Counted from the first letter of the stretch, positions 1 to 7,211 are shown. The stretch: DNA of 10,975 nt from an uncultured Collinsella sp. (GCA_902495525.1 CABUXL010000056.1:1-10975); one strand, 5' to 3'. Numbers and translations: made by a program. Notes: generated by a model not told the origin, from the letters alone.

Positions 1-834
1 GAACGAGAAATCACGCGGCTGCAGGTCATCGATGGAGTGTCCATGCTCCGGGCACGCTAACGCCAGCGAATACTCCAGCAACTCGCCTTCGGTCCCCTCG
101 GGAGCGTCGCGGTCGGGCAGCAAGTACACGTTTACATTGCCGTGAGCCAGCGCGGTCGCCTGCTCAACAGACTCGGCGATACGTCCCAGAGAGTTCTCAC
201 GGATTACGATGCGATCGACCACGACCTCGATATCGTGCTTGAACTTCTTGTCCAGATCGATCGGATCGTCGAGCGAGCGCACTTCACCGTCGACACGCAC
301 GCGGCTAAAGCCCTCGGCGCGAAGGTCCTCAAACAGTTTGGTGTACTCGCCTTTTCGCCCGCGCACCACCGGTGCCAGCACAAACGCGCGACGGCCCTCC
401 CCCGCCGCCAAGACCTTGTCGGCAACCTGGTCGGTCGTCTGGCGCTCAATGACGCGGCCGCATTCGGGACAGTGCGGGGTGCCCACACGGGCGAACAGCA
501 GGCGCAGATAGTCATAAATCTCGGTTACGGTGCCAACCGTCGAGCGAGGGTTTTTAGACGTCGTCTTTTGGTCGATCGACACCGCCGGCGAAAGGCCGTC
601 GATTGAATCCAGGTCGGGTTTGTCCATCTGGCCCAAGAACTGGCGTGCATAGCTCGAGAGGCTCTCGACGTATCGACGCTGGCCCTCGGCATAGATAGTG
701 TCAAATGCCAGCGAGCTCTTGCCCGAGCCAGAAAGACCGGTAATGACCACGAGTTGGTCACGCGGAATGGAAACATCGATATCACGGAGGTTGTGCTCAC
801 GAGCGCCGCGAATAACGATAGAAGAATCAGACAT
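1..834 (-). CDS. uvrA: UvrABC excinuclease subunit A, N-terminal part (runs off the left edge)
   Basis: UvrA is the damage-sensing ABC-type ATPase of nucleotide-excision repair; as a dimer it loads UvrB on damaged DNA. Reading the minus strand from ATG at 834 gives 278 uninterrupted codons to the window edge, out of roughly 950 usual for the family. The protein opens with the family pattern IRGAREHNLRDI (residues 8-19), then Walker A GLSGSGKSS at 33-41, the YAEGQRRYVESLSSYARQF block just after it, and SIDQKTTSKNPRSTVGTVTE, the usual sequence before the first ATPase insertion. A CPEC motif follows in the DNA/UvrB-binding region. The visible end, CPEHGHSIDDLQPRDFSF, is where the first zinc module begins; the family usually has CxxC there, and here the second cysteine position is histidine. 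The start is supported by AAGGAG six bases upstream. Divergent from the LtaS-like gene. The 3' end and second ATPase domain lie outside the window. Confidence 0.97.
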   Translation of the reverse strand, partial: MSDSSIVIRGAREHNLRDIDVSIPRDQLVVITGLSGSGKSSLAFDTIYAEGQRRYVESLSSYARQFLGQMDKPDLDSIDGLSPAVSIDQKTTSKNPRSTVGTVTEIYDYLRLLFARVGTPHCPECGRVIERQTTDQVADKVLAAGEGRRAFVLAPVVRGRKGEYTKLFEDLRAEGFSRVRVDGEVRSLDDPIDLDKKFKHDIEVVVDRIVIRENSLGRIAESVEQATALAHGNVNVYLLPDRDAPEGTEGELLEYSLALACPEHGHSIDDLQPRDFSF

Positions 835-862
835 GGAAGCTCCTTGCCTCCTATTGCATCGA

Positions 863-868
863 ATCATA
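863..868 (-). promoter_or_regulatory. Candidate uvrA promoter -10 element (TATGAT)
   Basis: On the minus strand TATGAT matches five of six bases of the sigma-70-type -10 consensus and lies 28 bases upstream of the uvrA ATG, so transcription would start near 856. No convincing -35 hexamer is visible at 16-18 bases. The LexA-like box at 896-909 lies just upstream of where a -35 element would be, a reasonable place for a repressor to block polymerase. This is inferred from sequence only. Confidence 0.4.
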
Positions 869-895
869 CTGTCGATGAGTTTAGCGCACTCGACG

Positions 896-909
896 CGCAC
901 AGATGTTCG
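896..909 (-). promoter_or_regulatory. Candidate LexA (SOS) box upstream of uvrA
   Basis: Read on the minus strand this is CGAACATCTGTGCG. The Gram-positive/actinobacterial LexA operator is CGAAC-N4-GTTCG or close variants; this site differs from that palindrome at one base (G for T in the right arm). It sits 62 bases before the uvrA start, and uvrA is a classic SOS gene. The left arm is directly preceded by TTGTATTA (minus strand, 917-910), a block that recurs in similar form upstream of coaE. A 13/14 match in a short intergenic region next to a known SOS gene is suggestive; binding is not shown. Confidence 0.45.
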
Positions 910-1027
910 TAATACAAGATTCGCAGACCTTTAGCTTTGCGTATCGGGCGCTTTGTTTCTCGAAATGCCGTGGAAAGGTTACAGTAATCTAATACTGAAC
1001 TTAATTTGCCGTAACAGAGGAACGTCC

Positions 1028-3181
1028 ATGACCGAAGATATCCCCCTTGAAATCACTTCGAGCGACATGGCCAATCTGCCCATATTCATCGCCGTCCTTA
1101 TCGTGGCCATCGTCGTGGTGCGTGTATATTTTTCAATCAAACACAATGAAAAGCCGCCCATTGCCCGCGTCTTTTGGTGCGCGACGCTCCTCATCCCGCT
1201 CGGCATGGTAGCTGCATGGATTACGAATCAATTGCTCGTAAATGAGGACAATTCCCTATGGGTCCTTTCTTATTCGGCGCTCGGTGCTGCCGCCGTCATA
1301 CTTCTTGTCGAGCCCTTGGTTTCGGGACTTATCGACCAAACCGATCTTGCGACGGGAACGGTTGCCTGTATTTGCCGTGACATCCTTGTCATCGCCGCTG
1401 TTTCAGCGCTCTCGTTCGTTTCACTCGAAATTGCCTGCAACGAAACGTTCTATCGCATTCCCGCCAACTCATTCGGGTTTTCCGTCGGGCTGCTCGCGAC
1501 GGTTCTGCTCTCCCTTTATTTGCTGGGACAGCGTCATGGAGGCGTCATGGCCCTCGTGCCCGTCGCCTGCTGCATCCTTGGCATTGCCGAGCACTTCGTC
1601 ATAACGTTTAAAGGCGAAGCCATCCTGCCAAGCGATATCTTGGCCCTTGGCACCGCAATGGAGGTGAGCGAGGGATACGAGTTTACCTTTACCGCCGGAA
1701 TCGTAACCTCTCTCGCCCTGCTGGAGATTTCCCTGGGGCTTCTTTCGCTTATCCGTCCGCGAAAGCTCCGTACGCCCACCCATGTCTTCCCCGCAATCGC
1801 CGCTAACCTCTGTGCTTTTCTGTTAGTGACCGTTGTGGGGCTCTCGGGCTTTTCCAGCATCGACTTGGAGCAGGCGCTGAATTTTGGATTTGACCGTTGG
1901 CAGCCCATCACCACATATGCGTCTCAGGGTTTTATCACTTCGTTCACCGAAATGGTCAACGAGTTGCCCATTGAGAAGCCCGAAGACTATACGCCCGATG
2001 AGGCGCAGAGCATCGAGCAGGAGCTCGCCGTCGCCTACGACAGCACGTATGGCTCGAGCGAGCAACGCGCGGCGGCCGTTGCCCAGTTCAATGAAATCAA
2101 GCCGACGATTGTTGCCGTCATGAACGAGAGTTTTAGCGACCTTTCGTGCTTTGAGCAGCTCCAGGCAGCCGGGTACACCGGCCCCGCATTCTACAACTCG
2201 CTTCCCGACACGCTTGTTCGCGGCACCATGCTCGCTTCGGTCACCGGTGGCGGAACGGCAAACTCCGAATTCGAATTTTTGACCGGAGCGACAACGGCCT
2301 TTGTCGGATTAGGCAAGATCCCCTATCAGCTGTATCAGATGAATGGCGTCAACAGCCTGGCAAAGGACCTTAAAGAGCTTGGGTATACCGCTACCGCTAT
2401 GCACCCGCAAAACCCCGTCAACTACCATCGAGATAAAATCTATCAGCAGCTGGGCTTTGGAGACTTTCTTTCAATCGGCGATTTCGAAGGTGCGCCCTGT
2501 TACCATGCCGGCGTATGCGACTACGCCACCTACGACAAGATACTCGACCTGCTTAGAACCGACGAAGCACCGCAGTTCATCTTTGACGTCACGATGCAAA
2601 ATCACGGCGGCTACGACTATGGCACCGTTCCCGCCGAAGAGCTGACAAACTATTGGGTCGAGGGAGCCAGCGAGGGCGCCAATAGCGCGCTCAACACCTA
2701 TCTCACCTGCATCAACGCATCCGACCGGGACCTCGAGTACTTTATCAACGAGCTCCGCAATATCGGCAGACCGGTTGTCCTTGTCTTTTTTGGCGACCAT
2801 CAGCCGAGCGCCGCAACGACTCTCAACGACGAGCTGTACCCTCAGGAAGACACGGCAAGCCACGCTTTCCGTGTCTATCAGTCGACCTATTTCGTCTGGG
2901 CTAACTATGAAATCGCCGGCAATACCGAGCTCAACGTCTACGACACCGTCGGGGCAAACGAGATTGCAGCCATTACCCTTAATAAGATCGGCGCCCCGCT
3001 CACCGACTATCAAAAGGCCCTGCTTGCAACAAGGTCAGATGTGCCCACCATCAATGTCGCCGGCTACCTTGGTGCCGACGGGCTGCGCTACGACTTGGAA
3101 TCTGAAGACAGCCCATACGCCTCGACGATCGACAAGCTGCAGCGCATGCAATACCTCGAGTTTGCCAGCAAAGTTCAGTAA
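1028..3181 (+). CDS. LtaS-type membrane phosphoglycerol transferase / sulfatase-fold protein
   Basis: Probable polytopic membrane enzyme of the lipoteichoic acid synthase group (alkaline-phosphatase/sulfatase superfamily), which moves glycerol phosphate from phosphatidylglycerol to a glycolipid or glycan outside the membrane. From ATG 1028 it is 717 residues. The first ~275 residues hold about eight hydrophobic segments (roughly 17-35, 47-68, 78-98, 116-136, 149-167, 172-193, 222-242, 254-275); S. aureus LtaS has five. A linker leads to the extracellular catalytic domain. Expected ligands are present: E367 in MNESFSD, the nucleophile T410 in GGGTANSEFEF, H459 and R468 in a HPQN...HRDKIYQQLGF block, H526 in MQNHGGYDY, and D590-H591 in FFGDHQPS. 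The LtaS tryptophan of the FWNR motif appears to be tyrosine here. The start was chosen because AGAGG lies eight bases upstream; an in-frame ATG at 953 lacks a ribosome site. Single gene, divergent from uvrA; no clear terminator follows. The true polymer product is unknown. Confidence 0.88.
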   Translation: MTEDIPLEITSSDMANLPIFIAVLIVAIVVVRVYFSIKHNEKPPIARVFWCATLLIPLGMVAAWITNQLLVNEDNSLWVLSYSALGAAAVILLVEPLVSGLIDQTDLATGTVACICRDILVIAAVSALSFVSLEIACNETFYRIPANSFGFSVGLLATVLLSLYLLGQRHGGVMALVPVACCILGIAEHFVITFKGEAILPSDILALGTAMEVSEGYEFTFTAGIVTSLALLEISLGLLSLIRPRKLRTPTHVFPAIAANLCAFLLVTVVGLSGFSSIDLEQALNFGFDRWQPITTYASQGFITSFTEMVNELPIEKPEDYTPDEAQSIEQELAVAYDSTYGSSEQRAAAVAQFNEIKPTIVAVMNESFSDLSCFEQLQAAGYTGPAFYNSLPDTLVRGTMLASVTGGGTANSEFEFLTGATTAFVGLGKIPYQLYQMNGVNSLAKDLKELGYTATAMHPQNPVNYHRDKIYQQLGFGDFLSIGDFEGAPCYHAGVCDYATYDKILDLLRTDEAPQFIFDVTMQNHGGYDYGTVPAEELTNYWVEGASEGANSALNTYLTCINASDRDLEYFINELRNIGRPVVLVFFGDHQPSAATTLNDELYPQEDTASHAFRVYQSTYFVWANYEIAGNTELNVYDTVGANEIAAITLNKIGAPLTDYQKALLATRSDVPTINVAGYLGADGLRYDLESEDSPYASTIDKLQRMQYLEFASKVQ

Positions 3182-3241
3182 GCCCGCCCATTCGCTTGGA
3201 CCCATCGTATTGCAAGCACGCTCGGCCCAAATGCATCGCAA

Positions 3242-3271
3242 ATGACTCCCGCTCGCAAACGAGGGTACAAT
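3242..3271 (+). promoter_or_regulatory. Candidate promoter for the mrp-flavoprotein operon
   Basis: TACAAT at 3266-3271 matches five of six bases of the -10 consensus, and ATGACT at 3242-3247 shares the TGAC core of TTGACA with an 18-base spacer. Transcription would start near 3278, leaving a leader of about 50 bases before the mrp ATG at 3327. It lies in the 145-base gap after the LtaS-like gene, which supports mrp having its own promoter. Sequence inference only. Confidence 0.5.
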
Positions 3272-3290
3272 GACGCTCGTGTCACATCAC

Positions 3291-3304
3291 GGGGCCCCGG
3301 CCCC
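3291..3304 (+). other. GC-only hairpin in the mrp leader
   Basis: GGGGC (3291-3295) pairs with GCCCC (3300-3304) around a four-base loop CCCG. It sits about a dozen bases downstream of the predicted transcription start and 10 bases before the AAAGGAG ribosome site. No T-run follows, so it is not an intrinsic terminator. It may stabilise the 5' end of the message or be incidental in GC-rich DNA. Confidence 0.35.
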
Positions 3305-3326
3305 AACATATACAAAGGAGTCATAC

Positions 3327-4157
3327 ATGGGTTGCGAGCACGCACAGGCCGCCGGCGGACAAACGTCGCCGTCGCAATTTGAGGAGAACACGCTGTCCGA
3401 GGTCAAACGCGTCATCGCCGTGCTTTCCGGCAAGGGCGGTGTCGGCAAGTCGTTTGTCACCGGTGCCATCGCCACCGAGCTTGCCCGTCACGGCCACAAG
3501 GTCGGCGTTCTCGATGCCGACATCACCGGTCCCTCCATCCCCAAGATGTTCGGTATGAGCGGACGCCACGTCCATGCCCTTGGCAACCTTATGCTGCCCG
3601 AAATCTCCGAGCACGGCGTCAAGGTCATGAGCTCCAACCTGCTGCTCCAAAACGAGACCGACCCCGTCCTTTGGCGCGGTCCGGTCATCGCAGGCGCCAT
3701 TAGGCAGTTCTGGAGCGAGACCTCGTGGGGCCCCATCGACTACCTGCTGGTCGACATGCCTCCGGGAACAGGCGACGTCGCGCTCACCGTCTTCCAGTCG
3801 TTGCCCGTTGACGGCATCGTCATCGTCACGAGCCCGCAGGATCTGGTCTCGATGATCGTCGCCAAGGCGGTCAACATGGCCGAGAAGATGAACGTCCCCA
3901 TTCTGGGCATTGTCGAGAACATGAGCTATATTGAGTGCCCCGACTGCGGCAAGAAGATTGAGGTCTTTGGCAAAAGCAAGCTCCCCGAGGTCGCAGATCG
4001 CTATAACCTCGACATCTTGGGCCAGCTTCCCATTAATCCAGCACTCGCCGAGGCCTGCGATAAGGGCGAGGTCGAGACCGCGCTGCCCGATGGCATGTTG
4101 CCCAAGGCAGTCTCTGCCGTCGAGGCCGTTACCCCGCACGAGACCGACGAGGCCTAA
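3327..4157 (+). CDS. mrp: Mrp/NBP35-family P-loop ATPase (iron-sulfur cluster carrier)
   Basis: A cytosolic SIMIBI-class ATPase; Mrp/ApbC/NBP35 proteins bind and hand over Fe-S clusters to target proteins. The 276-residue product has the deviant Walker A GKGGVGKS at 35-42, LDADITGPSIPKMFG (62-76, Walker A' region), DMPPGTGD at 143-150, and ENMSYIECPDCGKK with the paired cysteines C204 and C207 that bridge a cluster between the two subunits of the dimer. The N-terminal MIP18/DUF59 domain of longer homologues is absent; instead there is a short tail MGCEHAQAAGG with one cysteine and one histidine, resembling the short cysteine-bearing tails of clostridial Mrp proteins. ATG 3327 is preceded by AAAGGAG with seven bases spacing, so I prefer it to an in-frame ATG at 3270, which lies inside the predicted promoter. 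First gene of an apparent operon: its stop codon abuts the next gene's GTG. Confidence 0.93.
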   Translation: MGCEHAQAAGGQTSPSQFEENTLSEVKRVIAVLSGKGGVGKSFVTGAIATELARHGHKVGVLDADITGPSIPKMFGMSGRHVHALGNLMLPEISEHGVKVMSSNLLLQNETDPVLWRGPVIAGAIRQFWSETSWGPIDYLLVDMPPGTGDVALTVFQSLPVDGIVIVTSPQDLVSMIVAKAVNMAEKMNVPILGIVENMSYIECPDCGKKIEVFGKSKLPEVADRYNLDILGQLPINPALAEACDKGEVETALPDGMLPKAVSAVEAVTPHETDEA

Positions 4158-5429
4158 GTGAACGCGAGCGCCTTCTATGACGTCCTGGTAATCGGCGGCG
4201 GGGCTTCAGGCCTCGCCGCTGCCATTACGGCCGCACGCGCTGGCAAAAGCGTCTGCATCGTTGAGCGCGATGTCGCCTGTGGCCTTAAGCTCCTTGCGAC
4301 CGGTAACGGCCGCTGCAACCTCTCCAACGAATCGATTGATCCTCAGCGGTATAACCACCCCGCATTCGTCGAATCCGTCATGGGCCCCCAGCCCGAACAA
4401 GAGCTTATGGGTTTCTTCTCCTCGCTGGGTATCATGACAACCTCCGAGGAAGGCCGGCTGTACCCGCGCTCCCTTCGCGCTGAATCGGTGCGCGATGCGC
4501 TTCTCAACGTTTGCGACCGCCTAGGTATCACCTTAATCTGCGGAGCCAACGTTGCCTCGGCGCACAAAGCTTCCGAAGGCTGGGCACTCCAAATAGACCG
4601 TCCAGCGCGGGTGCTCAAGGCAAAAAAGCACGACGACCGAAAATCGGAGCTCCGCTCGCTTCGGAAAGCGCTCGCCGATGTCCCTCGCAAGAACGAGGCC
4701 CTGCAGGCACATGCCGTAATTATCGCCACGGGCGGCAACCCCACCGGTATCGCCGATACGTTTCGCCTCCCCCTCACTTCGCTGCACCCCATCCTCTGCC
4801 CCGTATCGGCAACGGTCGCTGGCGATCGGGCGGCACTCAAGACGTTGGATGGTCTGCGCGTCCGCGCCCGCTTGACGCTCGCCCGCAACCATAGTGAGCT
4901 CTGGCACGAAGACGGTGAAGTGCTGTTTCGAACCTTCGGCATCTCGGGCGTCGCTGTCTTCAACCTCTCCCGTCGTATCCAGCGCGGCGATACGATCCTG
5001 CTCGACGTTTTCCCCGACCTCTCTAAAGACGAGCTGCTCGATATGCTTAACCAGCGCGTTAAGCTGCTCGGCGGCTTTTCGCCCCGCGATCCCCGTTGGC
5101 TCGACGGCATGCTCGCCCCGCAACTCTCCTGCGTCGTCTGCACAGCGTTTGAGCAGTGCCATCCAGGCTCCAACGATGTCATCCACCTGGTCTCGATTCT
5201 CAAGCACTTTAAGTTGCTCGTCGAGGGTACAGCCGAGGAGCGCTCGGCGCAGGTCACGCGTGGTGGTGTATCTGTCGAGAGCATCTCAACACCCAGTCTA
5301 CGCACGCGCTGCGTTGTCGACGCCCCGCTTTACGTCTGCGGCGAAGCGCTCGACATCGACGCCGATTGCGGAGGCTTTAACCTTGCGTGGGCCTGGCTCT
5401 CGGGCATTCGCGCTGCAAGCAGCTTGTAG
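4158..5429 (+). CDS. HI0933/YhiN/BaiN-family FAD-dependent oxidoreductase, divergent
   Basis: Cytosolic flavoprotein of the HI0933-like family (also annotated as aminoacetone oxidase or BaiN). The physiological substrate of most members is unknown. It has 423 residues. The FAD-binding start is DVLVIGGGASGLAAA (GGGASG at 13-18, E36 ending beta-2), then GLKLLATGNGRCNLSN, the family signature. The C-terminus has VTRGGVSVESI and GEALDIDADCGGFNLAWAW (from about 395), the second FAD motif. Two oddities are visible. After ATGG the usual KSYP..GSTGDGY..A...GH stretch is replaced by a shorter NPTGIADTFRLPLTSL, and a lysine/arginine-rich stretch (VLKAKKHDDRKSELRSLRK and onward) lies just before it. Translation starts at GTG on the base right after the mrp stop, with GAGG five bases upstream inside mrp, so the two are probably translationally coupled. 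In C. scindens, BaiN was linked to bile acid 7-dehydroxylation; I would not transfer that role here. Confidence 0.88.
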   Translation: MNASAFYDVLVIGGGASGLAAAITAARAGKSVCIVERDVACGLKLLATGNGRCNLSNESIDPQRYNHPAFVESVMGPQPEQELMGFFSSLGIMTTSEEGRLYPRSLRAESVRDALLNVCDRLGITLICGANVASAHKASEGWALQIDRPARVLKAKKHDDRKSELRSLRKALADVPRKNEALQAHAVIIATGGNPTGIADTFRLPLTSLHPILCPVSATVAGDRAALKTLDGLRVRARLTLARNHSELWHEDGEVLFRTFGISGVAVFNLSRRIQRGDTILLDVFPDLSKDELLDMLNQRVKLLGGFSPRDPRWLDGMLAPQLSCVVCTAFEQCHPGSNDVIHLVSILKHFKLLVEGTAEERSAQVTRGGVSVESISTPSLRTRCVVDAPLYVCGEALDIDADCGGFNLAWAWLSGIRAASSL

Positions 5430-5439
5430 CCGCGCAGTC

Positions 5440-5445
5440 TATAAT
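5440..5445 (+). promoter_or_regulatory. Perfect -10-like TATAAT before the second flavoprotein gene
   Basis: TATAAT lies 11 bases after the stop codon of the BaiN-like gene and 64 bases before the next ATG. No good -35 hexamer is seen at 16-18 bases; the closest, TGCAAG at 5414-5419, is 20 bases away. If active, transcription would begin around 5452, just before the hairpin at 5460-5483, so the hairpin would lie in the leader. Confidence 0.3.
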
Positions 5446-5459
5446 CAAAAACGCATTCG

Positions 5460-5491
5460 GGCCGTCTGAGATACCGGACGGCCTCTTTCTT
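5460..5491 (+). terminator. Intrinsic terminator or attenuator between the two flavoprotein genes
   Basis: GGCCGTC (5460-5466) pairs perfectly with GACGGCC (5477-5483) around a 10-base loop, followed by TCTTTCTT. That is the form of a moderate rho-independent terminator with an interrupted T-tract. It would end the mrp-BaiN-like transcript about 60 bases past the stop codon and 18 bases before the next gene. Because TATAAT lies upstream of it, it could instead act as a leader attenuator for the downstream gene. Confidence 0.55.
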
Positions 5492-5509
5492 GCCTCTAAG
5501 GAGACCTCG

Positions 5510-7150
5510 ATGATCGAAATCACCCAAGTCAACGCGTCGCTCGATGAAGCCCGCGATGAAAATGCCTGCCTCATTGTTGGCAAGCGAGTCGCCAAGCGCA
5601 TCCTACGTTGCAAGGACTCCGAGATCAAGTCCATCGAACTCCACCGCAAGTCAATCGACGCTCGCAAAAAACGAGACGTCCATTTTATCCTGAGTTTTCG
5701 TGTTGAGCTGACTAGTCCCCACCTCGAGCGAGAAGCGGTCGACAGCGTTGCCGAGCGTGACCGCTCGCGCGTACGCGCGATAGAAGACGATGAGCCTTCA
5801 TTCCCCTCCCCCGTCTCCGACGCACCTCAAGAACGCCCTGTCGTTGTCGGCGCCGGATGCGCTGGCCTTTTCGCCGCGCTAACGCTCGCCAAAGCAGGTC
5901 TTAAGCCCTTGCTCATCGAGCGCGGCGACCCGGCATTTCGCCGCTCGCATGCGATCGACCTCTTTCTAAAGGAGCGCATCCTCGACCCCGAGAGTAATAT
6001 CCAGTTTGGTCTGGGCGGCGCGGGGACCTTCTCGGACGGCAAGCTCAATACGGGAACAAAAAATCCCGCCCATCGCCTTATCCTCGAAACCTTCGTCGAG
6101 GCGGGTGCGCCCCGCGATATTCTGTGGGATGCCAAGCCGCACATTGGCTCCGACATCCTTCCCACGGTTGTCACCGCTATATCCCAGCGCATCGAGCAGC
6201 TCGGAGGTATCGTCCGTTATCGAACAAAGCTCGTCGACATTCACATCGACGCGTCTGGCGCCATCACCGGTATTGATGTCCAATCGTCCCAAGACGCCGC
6301 TTACGAGCCAATCGAGACAAAGCACCTCATCCTCGCCTGCGGGCATTCTGCTCGCGATATTTTTGAGCTCCTTAAGGACCACAACGTGGCCCTCGCACAA
6401 AAGACCTTTGCCATGGGCGTTCGCATCGAGCATCCGCAGCGCGACATCGACCGAGCCCAATATGGAGCCTTGGCGGGACATCCTGCCCTCGGAGCAGCCC
6501 CCTACAAGCTCGTCGCCCATCTTCCCAACGGCCGCAGCGTGTTCTCGTTTTGCATGTGCCCCGGCGGGCAGGTTGTCGCCGCCTCTTCCGAGCAGGGCCA
6601 CCTGTGCGTCAACGGCGCCAGCCTCAATGCCCGCGACGGACGCAACGCAAACGCCGCCCTGCTCGTTAACGTCACGCCTGAGGACCTTCCCAACGATGAC
6701 CCGCTCGCCGGCATTGAGCTCCAGCGCGCCTGCGAGCGAGCCGCCTATCGCCTGGGTGGCTCTAACTGGAACGCGCCGGCACAGCTCGTCGGAGATTTCC
6801 TTGCTAGACGCGCCAGCACGACACCCGGAAAGGTAAAACCAACCTATCCACTTGGCGTGACCTGGACGGCGATCGACGATGCCCTCCCGCAGCATATCGT
6901 CGAATCGCTTCGTTTGGGAATCCCCCTGCTCGGCAAGAAACTGCGCGGCTATGACCGCCCCGATGCGGTCCTCACTGGCGTGGAGACGCGTTCGAGCTCC
7001 CCGGTCACGGTCACCCGCGATCGAACATGCCACGCCGTGTCGACTCCGGGCCTTTACCCTTGCGGCGAGGGTGCCGGATATGCCGGCGGCATCATGAGTG
7101 CCGCCACCGACGGCATCCGTTGCGCTGAGGCGCTGATAGCAGACCTCTAA
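5510..7150 (+). CDS. COG2509-type FAD-dependent protein (putative dehydrogenase)
   Basis: A cytosolic flavoprotein of unknown substrate, 546 residues, close to the length usual for this family. Residues 1-70 form a small N-terminal domain typical of the group (KRVAKRILRCKDSEIKSIEL... then DVHFILSFRVEL), joined by an acidic/proline linker to the FAD domain. The dinucleotide motif VVGAGCAGL is at 112-120, with E137 as the ribose-binding acid. The family block IQFGLGGAGTFSDGKLNTGTK follows, then an ATP-grasp-free middle domain with MGVRIEHPQ and FSFCMCPGGQVV, and the C-terminal FAD motif GLYPCGEGAGYAGGI (514-528). I recognise the family by these blocks, not by a known reaction. The start ATG 5510 has AAGGAG six bases upstream; a longer frame opening at 5387 lies inside the preceding gene. 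Unrelated in detail to the BaiN-like neighbour, so this is not a tandem duplication. It ends before the bidirectional terminator at 7178. Confidence 0.87.
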   Translation: MIEITQVNASLDEARDENACLIVGKRVAKRILRCKDSEIKSIELHRKSIDARKKRDVHFILSFRVELTSPHLEREAVDSVAERDRSRVRAIEDDEPSFPSPVSDAPQERPVVVGAGCAGLFAALTLAKAGLKPLLIERGDPAFRRSHAIDLFLKERILDPESNIQFGLGGAGTFSDGKLNTGTKNPAHRLILETFVEAGAPRDILWDAKPHIGSDILPTVVTAISQRIEQLGGIVRYRTKLVDIHIDASGAITGIDVQSSQDAAYEPIETKHLILACGHSARDIFELLKDHNVALAQKTFAMGVRIEHPQRDIDRAQYGALAGHPALGAAPYKLVAHLPNGRSVFSFCMCPGGQVVAASSEQGHLCVNGASLNARDGRNANAALLVNVTPEDLPNDDPLAGIELQRACERAAYRLGGSNWNAPAQLVGDFLARRASTTPGKVKPTYPLGVTWTAIDDALPQHIVESLRLGIPLLGKKLRGYDRPDAVLTGVETRSSSPVTVTRDRTCHAVSTPGLYPCGEGAGYAGGIMSAATDGIRCAEALIADL

Positions 7151-7177
7151 CGCGCGAATTCCCGCGCACAAAAAAAG

Positions 7178-7211
7178 ACAGGCCCGAGCTCCATAAGGAG
7201 CTCGGGCCTGT
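7178..7211. terminator. Bidirectional intrinsic terminator between convergent genes
   Basis: A perfect 15-bp stem (7178-7192 with 7197-7211) closes on the loop ATAA. On the minus strand it is followed by a run of seven Ts (complement of 7170-7176 region), which makes a strong terminator three bases after the uvrB stop codon. On the plus strand TTCGTTATTTCTT follows, a weaker U-rich tail that would serve the flavoprotein gene ending at 7150. Confidence 0.92.

Noticed and set aside
142..606. 154-codon plus-strand frame at the left edge
   Set aside because: Antisense to uvrA, whose minus-strand frame is open through the full 834 bases and matches UvrA motif by motif.
3182..3241. Possible terminator after the LtaS-like gene
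   Set aside because: I found no stem of useful length followed by a T-run in this stretch, so no terminator is called.
3321..4139. 272-codon open frame antisense to mrp
   Set aside because: Covers the whole of mrp in mirrored phase; the plus-strand product has all Mrp motifs and a good ribosome site, whereas this one has neither.
4343..5305. 320-codon open frame antisense to the BaiN-like gene
   Set aside because: No ribosome site or family motif; Ser/Arg-rich composition typical of reverse-frame reading of GC-rich coding DNA. The plus-strand frame has clear FAD motifs at both ends.
7152..7167. Small hairpin GCGCG / CGCGC followed by an A-run
   Set aside because: Five base pairs only, with no U-run on the plus strand; the adjacent 15-bp stem explains termination at this junction.
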